From an uncultured Maribacter sp. (GTDB lineage Bacteria; Bacteroidota; Bacteroidia; Flavobacteriales; Flavobacteriaceae), in NCBI GenBank assembly GCA_938038975.1, contig CALHVP010000074.1, positions 1 through 36,627 of the forward strand: a DNA stretch of 36,627 bases, read 5' to 3'. The position numbers and the translations under genes are program-made. The notes under the pieces are model-generated. The model saw nothing but the letters and a program-made list of their open reading frames with translations, made no database searches and was not told the DNA's origin. Of this stretch, positions 17,779 through 27,256 are shown in pieces; position 1 is the first letter of the stretch, and each line of letters opens with the position of its first letter.

Positions 17779-19413
17779 ATGAGTAAGAAAAAATTAGACG
17801 AACTGTTCCAAGACACCTTCTCGGGACACAATGAAGTCCCCGACGAAAGGGTGTGGGATTCCATTACAGCGTCGCTGGACAAAAAGAAAAAGAAACGAAT
17901 ATTACCTATATGGTGGTCACTAAGTGGTATCGCTGCTGCACTCGTATTAGGTTTGCTAATTTTTAACCCGTTTACTAGTGAAAATACTACAGAACAGATT
18001 ATCACAAATGTTGATAAGAACGATTCCAACGTAGAAGAAAACGATACTATATCTACAAAAGACCTAAAGCTGAACAAAAAAGATGAAAACAGTTTAAAAA
18101 TAGCCAATGAAGAAAAGGTGCTTCCTATTTTAGATAGTAATAGCACACAGGTTGTTGATACAGAAAATAATAAAAACCCTTCTTTTGAAAACCTTGTAAA
18201 AAAGAAATCGAATCAACAGACTAAAAATGGAGAGAACAGGATACAAAAGAGTAATGCTATTGTACAAAGTCAAAATAAACAACCAGAAAATAGTGCTAAG
18301 CTTACAGAGGAAATCAATGGAGGAAATAAAAACAATTTGATGCCTTCTAATACCAAAATTGCTCAGGGAGAAACTAGAGTTGAACAAAAAGATGAGAAGA
18401 AAAATTTATTAAACAAATCAGACGCACTTAGAAAAATAGTTGGAAAAACTAAAGAAGTAGACGCCATTGCAACTAATGAAAAGACGCCTCAAGAAGAGCG
18501 CAATGGCACTATTTTAAAAAATTCAAATAGTATAGAAAAAATTATCGACAAGGAAACTGGTGCTGAAGTGACCGACAACCAAAGTAAGCTTGAACAAATT
18601 ACTCCAGCAATTGATACTAAAAAATCTATTTTTGATGAAATAAATAATCAAGAAGAGGAAGCCGTAGCAGATACTAATTCAAAAAAATGGTCTGCTGGGC
18701 CCAGTATTGCTCCAGTTTACTTTAATGCAATAGGGGAAGGGTCTTCCGTACACTCTATTTTTGTGCCTAATTCTAAATCAGGTAATATTAACATGAGTTA
18801 TGGACTATCTGTAGGGTATGAAATAAATTCAAAACTTAAAATTAGATCTGGTATTTATAGCGTAAATCTTGGCTATGACACCAATGATGTCTCTTTTTCT
18901 TCCTCACCTACCGCTTCAACAAATGGTCAAATAGACAATATTGATTATAGCTTAACGGCCAGAAACTTAGTAGTATCTAGTCAGCCTGGTGGAAGTGCTC
19001 TTTCGGAGGCTCCATTAAATTCTTTAGATGTTTCTGCACAGAATCCAGAAAGAGATGGTTTTATGACCCAAAACCTAGGGTATTTAGAAATCCCTGTAGA
19101 ATTAAACTACACCCTTATAGATAATAAATTTGGATTGGACCTTATTGGAGGAGTAAGTTCTCTTTTTTTAATGGATAACTCTGTAGCCTTAACCTCAGGT
19201 AATCTTACCACAGAAATGGGAGAAGCCAATAATATAAATGACCTTAATTTTAGTGCAAATTTTGGACTTGGCGTTAATTATAATTTTTCACAAAATATTC
19301 AATTGAATATAGAGCCTGTTTTTAAATATCAGCTCAACACTTTTTCAGAAACTGACGGCACCTTTAACCCTTATGCTCTAGGTATTTACAGCGGCCTTAG
19401 TTTTAAGTTTTAG
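17779..19413 (+). CDS. Putative anti-sigma-like protein with N-terminal TM, long linker and C-terminal outer membrane beta-barrel-like domain
   Basis: Cytoplasmic-type N-terminus then TM RILPIWWSLSGIAAALVLGLLIF, polar linker, barrel-like C-terminal region ending in Phe (SGLSFKF). Confidence 0.75.
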   Translation: MSKKKLDELFQDTFSGHNEVPDERVWDSITASLDKKKKKRILPIWWSLSGIAAALVLGLLIFNPFTSENTTEQIITNVDKNDSNVEENDTISTKDLKLNKKDENSLKIANEEKVLPILDSNSTQVVDTENNKNPSFENLVKKKSNQQTKNGENRIQKSNAIVQSQNKQPENSAKLTEEINGGNKNNLMPSNTKIAQGETRVEQKDEKKNLLNKSDALRKIVGKTKEVDAIATNEKTPQEERNGTILKNSNSIEKIIDKETGAEVTDNQSKLEQITPAIDTKKSIFDEINNQEEEAVADTNSKKWSAGPSIAPVYFNAIGEGSSVHSIFVPNSKSGNINMSYGLSVGYEINSKLKIRSGIYSVNLGYDTNDVSFSSSPTASTNGQIDNIDYSLTARNLVVSSQPGGSALSEAPLNSLDVSAQNPERDGFMTQNLGYLEIPVELNYTLIDNKFGLDLIGGVSSLFLMDNSVALTSGNLTTEMGEANNINDLNFSANFGLGVNYNFSQNIQLNIEPVFKYQLNTFSETDGTFNPYALGIYSGLSFKF

Positions 19414-20149
19414 CATCTGAGGTTAAATCAGATAGAATCACATCTCTTACCTCTTCTCGTAAAGTTGATGTGTCTTCTTGAGCTAAAATACCTGTCTCAA
19501 AAAACTCATGTACTTTCGCACGGCTAAGTCCAGGACCTCCACTTAAGAATGTAAACGAGAACCTTTTTTTGTTATCATAAAAGGTCATAGGAACTACAGC
19601 GATATTATGACTTATTGCCATTCTAAAAGCGCCATCTTTAAATTTATCTAAGAGAATATGTTCTTCTGGCACACCTCCTTCAGGAAAAATACAAATACTT
19701 AATCCTTGATTTAGTCTTTTTTGGGCCCTTCTGTATACAGCCGTTCTGCTGCGCGTATCTTCTCTATCTACCAGAATACAGACGCGTTTGTAAAAGAATC
19801 CAAACAAAGGGATTTTAACCAATTCCTTTTTGCCAACAAAAACAAAAGGATTTTTACTCACGTACAGCATAAGCATAATATCAAGCATACTGGTATGATT
19901 GGCAACCAACATATAGCTTTGACTACGAAGCAATTTTTGTTTATACACTACCCTAGGAGGGCATCCCATACCGTAGAGTATTGGTTTTGCCCAAATATTC
20001 CTAGCCAACCAAAAAAATTGAGGGTACCAAGCCTCTTTTGAAGCAAACAACAGCAGGAAAGGAAAAAAAATAAGAATAGGTAGCGCTACTAAAACATAAA
20101 ACCAAATTCGGTAAAACACATAGCCAATACTGGTAATCATTTTGAGCAT
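19403..20149 (-). CDS. plsC: 1-acyl-sn-glycerol-3-phosphate acyltransferase
   Basis: VANHTSMLDIMLMLY (NHxxxxD) and FPEGGVPEEH. Confidence 0.9.
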   Translation of the reverse strand: MLKMITSIGYVFYRIWFYVLVALPILIFFPFLLLFASKEAWYPQFFWLARNIWAKPILYGMGCPPRVVYKQKLLRSQSYMLVANHTSMLDIMLMLYVSKNPFVFVGKKELVKIPLFGFFYKRVCILVDREDTRSRTAVYRRAQKRLNQGLSICIFPEGGVPEEHILLDKFKDGAFRMAISHNIAVVPMTFYDNKKRFSFTFLSGGPGLSRAKVHEFFETGILAQEDTSTLREEVRDVILSDLTSDAKT

Positions 20150-20192
20150 GAATCAAAAATAGGTATTTCGGCTCTTATTTTTTGATTTGTTT

Positions 20193-20200
20193 TACCTTTG
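20193..20200 (+). promoter_or_regulatory. Putative trpS -7 element TACCTTTG
   Basis: Exact TAnnTTTG, 20 bp upstream of the ATG at 20221. Confidence 0.5.
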
Positions 20201-20220
20201 CTCTCTTATTAGAAAAGCAA

Positions 20221-21189
20221 ATGTCTAGAATATTAACAGGTATCCAAAGTACAGGAACACCGCATTTAGGAAACATCCTAGGTGCTATTATCCCTGCCAT
20301 AGAAATGGCATTAAATCCAAAGAATGAATCCTTTCTGTTCATAGCAGATATGCATTCACTAACCCAAATAAAAGACGGGGAAGCATTAAGACGAAATACG
20401 TATGCTACAGCTGCAACATGGTTGGCCTTTGGTTTAGATGTGGAAAAAACTGTTTTCTACAGGCAAAGTGATGTGCCACAGGTAACGGAGCTTTCTTGGT
20501 ATTTAAGTTGCTTTTTTCCTTACCAAAGATTGACACTTGCACATTCTTTTAAAGATAAATCAGACCGTTTAGAAGATGTAAATGCTGGGCTTTTTACATA
20601 TCCTATGCTAATGGCAGCAGATATTCTCTTGTATGATGCCAATATTGTACCTGTAGGAAAGGATCAAATGCAACATATAGAAATGACCCGTGATGTGGCT
20701 TCTCGTTTTCATGCACAACTAGGAGATACATTTGTATTGCCAGAGGGGAAAGTACAAGAAGAAACCATGTATGTTCCAGGAACTGATGGGGCTAAAATGA
20801 GTAAGAGCAAGGGAAATTTGATTAATCTTTTTCAGACAGATAAAAAACTGCGGAAAGAAATTATGGGTATACAAACAGATAGTATTCCCATGGAAGATCC
20901 TAAAGACCCAACGAATGACAATGTCTTTGCACTCTATAAAATATTGGCATCCCAACCTGAAATAGAGAACATGAGTGCTAATTATTTAGCTGGGAATTAT
21001 GGTTACGGACATGCCAAGCAGGAGCTTTTTGAATTGATTGTAAAGAAATTTGAAGAACCTAGAGAGAAGTTTGACTATTACATGAACCATCTTAATGAAG
21101 TTGATGAAGCTTTAGCTTTAGGTGCTGAAAAAGCAAAAAAAGTCGCAGATGGAGTTTTAGAACGCGTAAGAGAGAAGTTGGGATATTAA
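20221..21189 (+). CDS. trpS: Tryptophan--tRNA ligase
   Basis: TGIQSTGTPHLGNILGAI (HxGN) and KMSKSKGN; start trimmed from 20182. Confidence 0.96.
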   Translation: MSRILTGIQSTGTPHLGNILGAIIPAIEMALNPKNESFLFIADMHSLTQIKDGEALRRNTYATAATWLAFGLDVEKTVFYRQSDVPQVTELSWYLSCFFPYQRLTLAHSFKDKSDRLEDVNAGLFTYPMLMAADILLYDANIVPVGKDQMQHIEMTRDVASRFHAQLGDTFVLPEGKVQEETMYVPGTDGAKMSKSKGNLINLFQTDKKLRKEIMGIQTDSIPMEDPKDPTNDNVFALYKILASQPEIENMSANYLAGNYGYGHAKQELFELIVKKFEEPREKFDYYMNHLNEVDEALALGAEKAKKVADGVLERVREKLGY

Positions 21190-21441
21190 GACACACTTCA
21201 TCTTTAAATCTATTTAGTCTAGTAGTAGTATATATTGCCAGAAGAAAATAGCTACTCTAAGTTTAACTCAAGCATACAACTCAAAAACCAATAAGACCAA
21301 TAAGTTTGTTTAGGTTTTTATTAAAAATACCAATTTATTACAAACGACGATATTCAAAACTGGTATACCGATAAACGGCAAACATTAACAATCATTTCTT
21401 CTAAATCACGAAGTTTTTAGACCACATGGTTTGCAAACGGC

Positions 21442-22560
21442 TTATATAGCTTCGAATAATTTTCCGGGCAAAGGCCTTATAACCCCTTTCATTTCCATAG
21501 CCAACAAGGTAGAAGAGGCTTTGAAAATGGGAATTTTGCAGGACAAGGCAATACCATCCAATAATTGCTTTCCGTTCTGTTCTAAATACGTGTAAATGGT
21601 CTGTTCCGTATCGTCTAAATCTACAAACAACTGTTTTTGTATCGTTTTGGATTCCTTTTCTTCCAAATCCCAATCCAGCAAGTAAATCAAATCAGCCGCT
21701 GAGGTCAACATATGTGCTTTTTGTTGTTTTATGAGATTATTACAGCCTAGGCTATATTTATCAGAAGTACGACCGGGTACCGCAAACACATCCCTGTTAT
21801 AACTATGGGCTATATCTGCCGTAACCAAACTACCTCCCTTTTCAGCAGATTCTACAACTAGGGTAGCCTCACTCATGCCTGCAATGATGCGATTGCGTTT
21901 TAAAAAATTCTCTCGTTCTGGGTTGCTAGTACTCCAAAATTCTGTGAGAAACCCGCCGTTTTTATAAATATCTGCCTGATATTTAGAATGCGTCTTTGGA
22001 TAAATTTGGTTTAAGCCATGGGCCAAACAACCAATCGTCTGCAAACCATGTTTAACTGCTTCTCGTTGTATGCAAATATCTACGCCATAAGCAAAACCAC
22101 TCACAATTATGGGGTTTAGAGGAGCTATGTCCGCAATAAAACGCTCACAGAAATTAGTACCATAACTAGTGATTTTTCTAGTACCTACAACACTTATAAT
22201 TTTACGATTAACAAGATCAATATTTCCTTTTTTAAAAAGTAAAATAGGGCTATCAATACAGTGTTTAAGATAACTAGGATATTCCTCGTCCTTAAAATAT
22301 ATCCATTCGATGTTATTAGAGGCTATGTATTTACATTCCTTTTCTGCAGCTTCTAAATGTTCTGTTTCATATAAATGCCTTATCGTATGGGTGCCAATAC
22401 CGTCAATCTGCAACAGGTCGCTCCGTTTAGATTCAAAAATAGCCGACGGACTGCCACAGTGCGTAATTAATCGTTTAGCCATTACATCACCTATATTAGG
22501 TACATGTTGCAGTCTTAAGATTGCAATTAGCTCAGCCGTAGTATGTTGAAGACTTGTCAT
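21442..22560 (-). CDS. dprA: DNA-processing protein DprA
   Basis: VVGTRKITSYG, VSGFAYGVDICIQREAV, NRIIAGMSEATLVVE, Rossmann-type core with N-terminal HhH. Confidence 0.95.
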   Translation of the reverse strand: MTSLQHTTAELIAILRLQHVPNIGDVMAKRLITHCGSPSAIFESKRSDLLQIDGIGTHTIRHLYETEHLEAAEKECKYIASNNIEWIYFKDEEYPSYLKHCIDSPILLFKKGNIDLVNRKIISVVGTRKITSYGTNFCERFIADIAPLNPIIVSGFAYGVDICIQREAVKHGLQTIGCLAHGLNQIYPKTHSKYQADIYKNGGFLTEFWSTSNPERENFLKRNRIIAGMSEATLVVESAEKGGSLVTADIAHSYNRDVFAVPGRTSDKYSLGCNNLIKQQKAHMLTSAADLIYLLDWDLEEKESKTIQKQLFVDLDDTEQTIYTYLEQNGKQLLDGIALSCKIPIFKASSTLLAMEMKGVIRPLPGKLFEAI

Positions 22561-22651
22561 AAGAACCTACAAAATACCACAAAAATTAATGTTAATAAAA
22601 AGTTATGTCAACGGTTTTTAAGACCCATATTTTTTTTGATATTTGTAGCAT

Positions 22652-23614
22652 ATGGTACTAGAACACTATATCAGCGATTTGCTATACAGGTACAACTGTG
22701 TAATGGTTCCAAATTTTGGAGCTTTTCTTACACAAAAGACCTCTGCACGAATTAATGATACTACACATACTTTTTTTGCTCCAACTAAATCAATAGGATT
22801 TAATGAGCAGCTCATTTCTAATGATGGTTTGTTGGTATCACATATCGCTTCAGCAGAAAATAGCTCGTTTGAAGTAATCCTTTCTAAAATTGAGATCATT
22901 GTTAAGCAGTGGAAAGTGCAATTAGAAAAAGGAGAAAAATTATCATTGAATGCTATTGGTCTTTTATGGGCAAATGCAGATGGTAAAATTCAGTTTCAAC
23001 CCTATCAAGAAATAAATTATTTAACGTCATCTTTTGGCCTAAGCCCTTTTAAGGCTACTCCGATAATTCGTGAAGTTTTAAAGGAAGAAGTTTTAAGTAT
23101 TGAAGAACAAATTCCATTTATCATAAGCCCAGAAAAGCGGGAAACAAGCTCTTTTAGGCCTTATTTTAAGTATGCCGCAATCTTTTTATTGGCTTTATCA
23201 ACAGGTCTTACAGGGTATCGTTTTTATAATGATACGATTTCAAATGAACAGCTGGCAAGAAAGGATGCTCAAACTGAAGTCGCTAGACAAATACAAGAGG
23301 CAACATTTTTTGATACTAGTCCTCTAGAGCTACCTACAGTAAATGTAGAAGCTACTTCTATTCGTGAAAAATCAATTAGAAAAGAAGCACAACACTATAT
23401 CGTAGCAGGCGCATTTAGAATAAAGGCTAATGCAGATAGAAAAATTGAAGCTTTACAAAATAAAGGCTACAAAGCAGCTTATTATGGTACGAATGCATAT
23501 GGTTTACACATGGTAACGTATGATAGCCATACTAACGCTAAAGACGCCTTAAAAGCGCTAAGAGCTATTAAGCGTAACGAATCTTCGGATGCTTGGTTGC
23601 TTTCAGAAAAATAA
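22652..23614 (+). CDS. HU-like (HU-CCDC81-type) N-terminal, TM, C-terminal SPOR domain protein
   Basis: MVLEHYISDLLYRYNCVMVPNFGAFL; TM YFKYAAIFLLALSTGLTGYRF; SPOR HYIVAGAFRIKANADRKIEALQNKGYKAAYYGTNAYGLHMVTY. Confidence 0.82.
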   Translation: MVLEHYISDLLYRYNCVMVPNFGAFLTQKTSARINDTTHTFFAPTKSIGFNEQLISNDGLLVSHIASAENSSFEVILSKIEIIVKQWKVQLEKGEKLSLNAIGLLWANADGKIQFQPYQEINYLTSSFGLSPFKATPIIREVLKEEVLSIEEQIPFIISPEKRETSSFRPYFKYAAIFLLALSTGLTGYRFYNDTISNEQLARKDAQTEVARQIQEATFFDTSPLELPTVNVEATSIREKSIRKEAQHYIVAGAFRIKANADRKIEALQNKGYKAAYYGTNAYGLHMVTYDSHTNAKDALKALRAIKRNESSDAWLLSEK

Positions 23615-23717
23615 GTGCGCTTAAATATCCCATGTGTTTAGCGCCAACTTATACCAAAGGAAGCTAAGATTATGAATAAAATAATCAGCATCCTGTTTCC
23701 TATCCTTTTTTAGCCCG

Positions 23718-23725
23718 TATCTTTG
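23718..23725 (+). promoter_or_regulatory. Putative thioesterase -7 element TATCTTTG
   Basis: Exact TAnnTTTG, 16 bp upstream of the ATG at 23742. Confidence 0.5.
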
Positions 23726-23741
23726 CAAAAAATATCTCGTA

Positions 23742-24257
23742 ATGAATCTAAATACTCCTTCAGCTTCTAGGACTACGATGACTGATATGGTGCTCCCAAG
23801 CGAGACCAATCCTCTACATAATCTTTTTGGCGGTGAACTACTTGCTCGTATGGATCGCGCAGCCAGTATTGCTGCAAGAAGACACAGCCGGCGTATTGTT
23901 GTCACGGCCTCTGTAAACCATGTGGCGTTTAACAGAGCAGTTCCTGTTGGTAGTGTTGTCACAGTTGAAGCGGCGGTTTCAAGAGCTTTCAAAACATCAA
24001 TGGAAGTCTATATTGATGTTTGGATGGAAGACCGTTTTAGTGGAGAAAAATCAAAAGCAAATGAAGCTATTTATACCTTTGTAGCAGTAGACGATACTGG
24101 AAAACCTACGGAAGTTCCAGAATTATCCCCAGAAACCGATTTAGAAAAGGAACGTTTTGCGGGAGCATTACGAAGAAAACAGCTTAGCTTAGTGTTAGCT
24201 GGGAAAATGAAACCAAATGAAGCTACAGAATTAAAAGCTTTGTTTATGGGCTCTTAA
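23742..24257 (+). CDS. Acyl-CoA thioesterase, hotdog fold
   Basis: TDMVLPSETNPLHNLFGGELLARMDRAASIAARRHSRRIVVTASVNHVAFNRAVPVG. Confidence 0.92.
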   Translation: MNLNTPSASRTTMTDMVLPSETNPLHNLFGGELLARMDRAASIAARRHSRRIVVTASVNHVAFNRAVPVGSVVTVEAAVSRAFKTSMEVYIDVWMEDRFSGEKSKANEAIYTFVAVDDTGKPTEVPELSPETDLEKERFAGALRRKQLSLVLAGKMKPNEATELKALFMGS

Positions 24258-25489
24258 AGTTGATATACCCATTCTTCTGGGTTTAATTTTGATGTATTCT
24301 GATACAGGTAGAACTTTAACCTAGTTTGACCGTTTGAGGCATTTGTGTAAATGGTTCCAAGCTGTTCTTTTATAGCCACTTTATCCCCTTTTTTGACATA
24401 TAATTGGTCCAGATTGTAATAGGTACTTATATAGTTTCCATGCTTAATTTGTACTCCTTTATTTCCTCCAGGAACAGATAAAATTGCGATTACTTCACCT
24501 TCAAAAATAGCTCTCGCCTTTGTCCCGGCATCAGTAGCAATAATAACTCCATTACTTTCATGCTTAATACCAGGATAAATAGGGTCTTTATAAATACCAA
24601 AACCCTGACTTTTTATTCCCTTTTCAACCGGCCAAATAAGCTTACCCTTATTAGCTGAAAAATTAGTAGCTATCACCTTTGCTTCTGGGGTAAGTAAAAA
24701 GATACTACTGGAAGTTTTGCTGGTCTTTACTCCTGTTTTTTTATTAGATGCTACAATAGCATTGCGTATTAATTTTTCTATTTGCTGATCTATCTTTCTT
24801 GCTTCCCGTCGCTTTTTATCTATGACGGTAGTATATTTTGTTTCGTTCTTACGAATGGTGCCTAATAGTGCTTTTTGGGACTGAATCTCACTAAAAAGTG
24901 CATCTTTGGCTTTACGATTCTGGGTCAACAAAACCTCTTTCACCTTTCGCTCCTCATTCAAATCACTATTAAGACGTGACATTTCTTCTGTCTTTATTGC
25001 AATTTGCTCTCCTTGTTCTCTTCTATAATCAGTATACTGTTTCATATACTGCATCCTTTTAAATGCCTGAAAAAAACTTTCTGAAGACAATAAGAACATG
25101 AGTCTATTCTGCTTGGATTTGTTCTGATACGATTTACGTACCATGGTTGCATATTCTTCCCGAATCTGTGAAAGCTCGTTTTTTAGCTTTCCAATATTTC
25201 TGATATTGGTATTTATCTGCTTGTTAAGTAGATTGGATTGCTGATTTGTAACTCGTATTAATTGCTGGCGTACGTTAATTTTTTTATCAAGTGCTTCCAT
25301 CTGATCCAATACATTTCCCTTTTCCTTCTTTTCTGCAAAAAGCAATCGATTAATGTCTCGTATTTCCTGTTGCAGTTTTTCACGCTTTTCCTCTAAAGCT
25401 TTTTGTTCCTTAGTCTGCCCATAGGAACTTTGGACCCAAAAGGCCAAAAGCAAAAGACAAACTAATCTTACAAATCGTTTTAAAGCCAT
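24254..25489 (-). CDS. EnvC-like murein hydrolase activator: coiled coil plus LytM/M23 domain
   Basis: Signal peptide, coiled coil, C-terminal LytM-like fold (IKSQGFGIYKDPIYPGIKHESNGVIIAT). Confidence 0.88.
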   Translation of the reverse strand: MALKRFVRLVCLLLLAFWVQSSYGQTKEQKALEEKREKLQQEIRDINRLLFAEKKEKGNVLDQMEALDKKINVRQQLIRVTNQQSNLLNKQINTNIRNIGKLKNELSQIREEYATMVRKSYQNKSKQNRLMFLLSSESFFQAFKRMQYMKQYTDYRREQGEQIAIKTEEMSRLNSDLNEERKVKEVLLTQNRKAKDALFSEIQSQKALLGTIRKNETKYTTVIDKKRREARKIDQQIEKLIRNAIVASNKKTGVKTSKTSSSIFLLTPEAKVIATNFSANKGKLIWPVEKGIKSQGFGIYKDPIYPGIKHESNGVIIATDAGTKARAIFEGEVIAILSVPGGNKGVQIKHGNYISTYYNLDQLYVKKGDKVAIKEQLGTIYTNASNGQTRLKFYLYQNTSKLNPEEWVYQL

Positions 25490-25490
25490 G

Positions 25491-26276
25491 TTATTCTAAT
25501 ACAATTTCTTTATAACCGTTAGGGATTTTATATGGAAAATTGAGCTTTCTATTCAACTCCATATTGCGATACTCTAAGTTTACTCTACTATCAGTATCAT
25601 CCGTTATCGCCTTAATCTTTACCTCATTCGGTAAGACTTGGTTGTCTACTTTTTGATAATTCTCATAGCTGATTTCTAATAGCCGTTCTTCACTTGGCTG
25701 TGCTAATTGTTGCACGGCCATCTTATAGTTTTTAGGTTCTACCTTAAATAACATTTTATACAACTCTTTTGCTATACGTGGCTTTAGTTGGTAGGTACTT
25801 TCCGTTATTGAAAGTTCATATTTTTCTGAACGTAAATCCAATAAAGCCTCGCCTAATAGTAGGTTTTGAAGCATTTTAAAATCAATTTCTGTTCCAAGTA
25901 AGTTACTCAAATAGGAAAAATCACCATCAAAATATTCGTTTTGAAGTTTGTTGTAAAAAGAAACCCTAGTTGGTGTTATGTATGCTTTTACGATGCTTAA
26001 CGGTGCACTAATCCAGATAGCTTTATCCTTTTCCATACGCAAACTAACCGAAAAGCTTTTGGAAGACGTTCCATCAGAATAATCCATTTTAACTTTGCCA
26101 CTTAAAGTCTTAAAATCGAATGTATTTTGATAATGAGATTTTATAACAGATTTAGCAGATAATCTACTATCTATAGTACCATCAGAAACTACTTTAGCAC
26201 CCTTACAGGAGCATACAAATATTACGATTAGCACCAAAAGAAATTGGCTTAATTGATGTGTCTTAGTCCTTACCAT
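25491..26276 (-). CDS. DUF4292-type lipoprotein
   Basis: Lipobox LVLIVIFVCSC, LolA/LppX-like body; position between the TPR gene and envC-like gene. Confidence 0.8.
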   Translation of the reverse strand: MVRTKTHQLSQFLLVLIVIFVCSCKGAKVVSDGTIDSRLSAKSVIKSHYQNTFDFKTLSGKVKMDYSDGTSSKSFSVSLRMEKDKAIWISAPLSIVKAYITPTRVSFYNKLQNEYFDGDFSYLSNLLGTEIDFKMLQNLLLGEALLDLRSEKYELSITESTYQLKPRIAKELYKMLFKVEPKNYKMAVQQLAQPSEERLLEISYENYQKVDNQVLPNEVKIKAITDDTDSRVNLEYRNMELNRKLNFPYKIPNGYKEIVLE

Positions 26277-26278
26277 AG

Positions 26279-27232
26279 TTAGAATCCTGGTTTAACCTTA
26301 CGAAGGTACATATTTGCCTTGGAAGGATTAGAAATAGCATTATATGCCGTTGAAAGTTCCGTGTAAATCTTATTAGCTAAGGAAATATCGCTCAGCATAT
26401 AATCCAAAGCAGTTTCCAAGACCTCAATAGCATTCCTATATTTTTTATTTCTGTTTAATGCATATCCATTTGCATAATAAAAGTAAGGTTGTGCAGGATA
26501 GTTTTCCAAAGCTTCCTCTGAAACTTGCAACAATAAAGAATTACCTGCAGGCATCATTAACAAACCTCTAATTCTAGATTTATAACTTTCCAAATCGTTA
26601 GTCACCCTGCTATTAGATGTTGCTGTATATGATACGCTTGTTGTGTTTGTTTTTTTCTGAGCTAAGACAGTATTTATGTTTTGTTCCAAGAGAGATACAC
26701 TTTTTGAGGGGTCTAGCGACTTTAATAAGGTTAACGCAGCTTCAAACCTTCCTTGACCGTAATAAATCTTTGCTAGATTTTCTTTTAACACCTTATTTTC
26801 AATTGGAATATCATTTTCAATAGTACCAATAGTATTTCCTTGAGCGTTTAAACTGGTTACTAACGTATATAAATACCAATAATTATGAGGTGCTTCAGAA
26901 ATTGATTCTATACCATAAGACAATGATTCTGGATAGTTTTTATCTAAGAAATAAAGCTTAGCTAACTCATGCGTGACCGCATTGTTGTCTGGCTGTAAAC
27001 GTCTGCATTCTAATAAATATATAATTGCACGATCATAATTCTGAATACTCTTTTGTTTAAGTCCTTCAAAGAAATTTTCCTGAAACTCATCTGAGTATTC
27101 TTCCAAGAAAACTTCTGAACTTTTGGCTACCTTTAAATCGTTTTCTTCTTGAGCATATGTATTTAGTGGAATACAGATGATTCCGCAAGAAACCCATAAA
27201 AGAAAACACGCTCTTCTCATAGTACTACTCAA
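26279..27232 (-). CDS. Secreted tetratricopeptide repeat protein
   Basis: Signal peptide to YAQE; TPR-like helical repeats. Confidence 0.8.
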   Translation of the reverse strand: MSSTMRRACFLLWVSCGIICIPLNTYAQEENDLKVAKSSEVFLEEYSDEFQENFFEGLKQKSIQNYDRAIIYLLECRRLQPDNNAVTHELAKLYFLDKNYPESLSYGIESISEAPHNYWYLYTLVTSLNAQGNTIGTIENDIPIENKVLKENLAKIYYGQGRFEAALTLLKSLDPSKSVSLLEQNINTVLAQKKTNTTSVSYTATSNSRVTNDLESYKSRIRGLLMMPAGNSLLLQVSEEALENYPAQPYFYYANGYALNRNKKYRNAIEVLETALDYMLSDISLANKIYTELSTAYNAISNPSKANMYLRKVKPGF

Positions 27233-27256
27233 TTCCCCTTTTTAGGCGTTTGAAAT

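Noticed and set aside
17772-18146. ORF of 124 aa on the - strand
   Set aside because: Antisense to the barrel-protein gene; Ser/Phe/Leu-rich composition mirrors the Lys/Glu/Asn-rich sense strand.
21190-21440. trpS-dprA gap with CCAATAAGA/CCAATAAGT repeat and GGTATACC palindrome
   Set aside because: Repeats are too short to distinguish from chance in AT-rich DNA, and no terminator or ORF is evident.
21401-21673. ORF of 90 aa on the - strand
   Set aside because: Same strand but different frame from dprA, mostly inside it; no family signal.
22543-22755. ORF of 70 aa on the + strand
   Set aside because: Overlaps the better supported HU-SPOR gene in another frame.
23621-23992. ORF of 123 aa on the - strand
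   Set aside because: Antisense to the start of the thioesterase gene; Thr/Ala/Arg-rich shadow translation.
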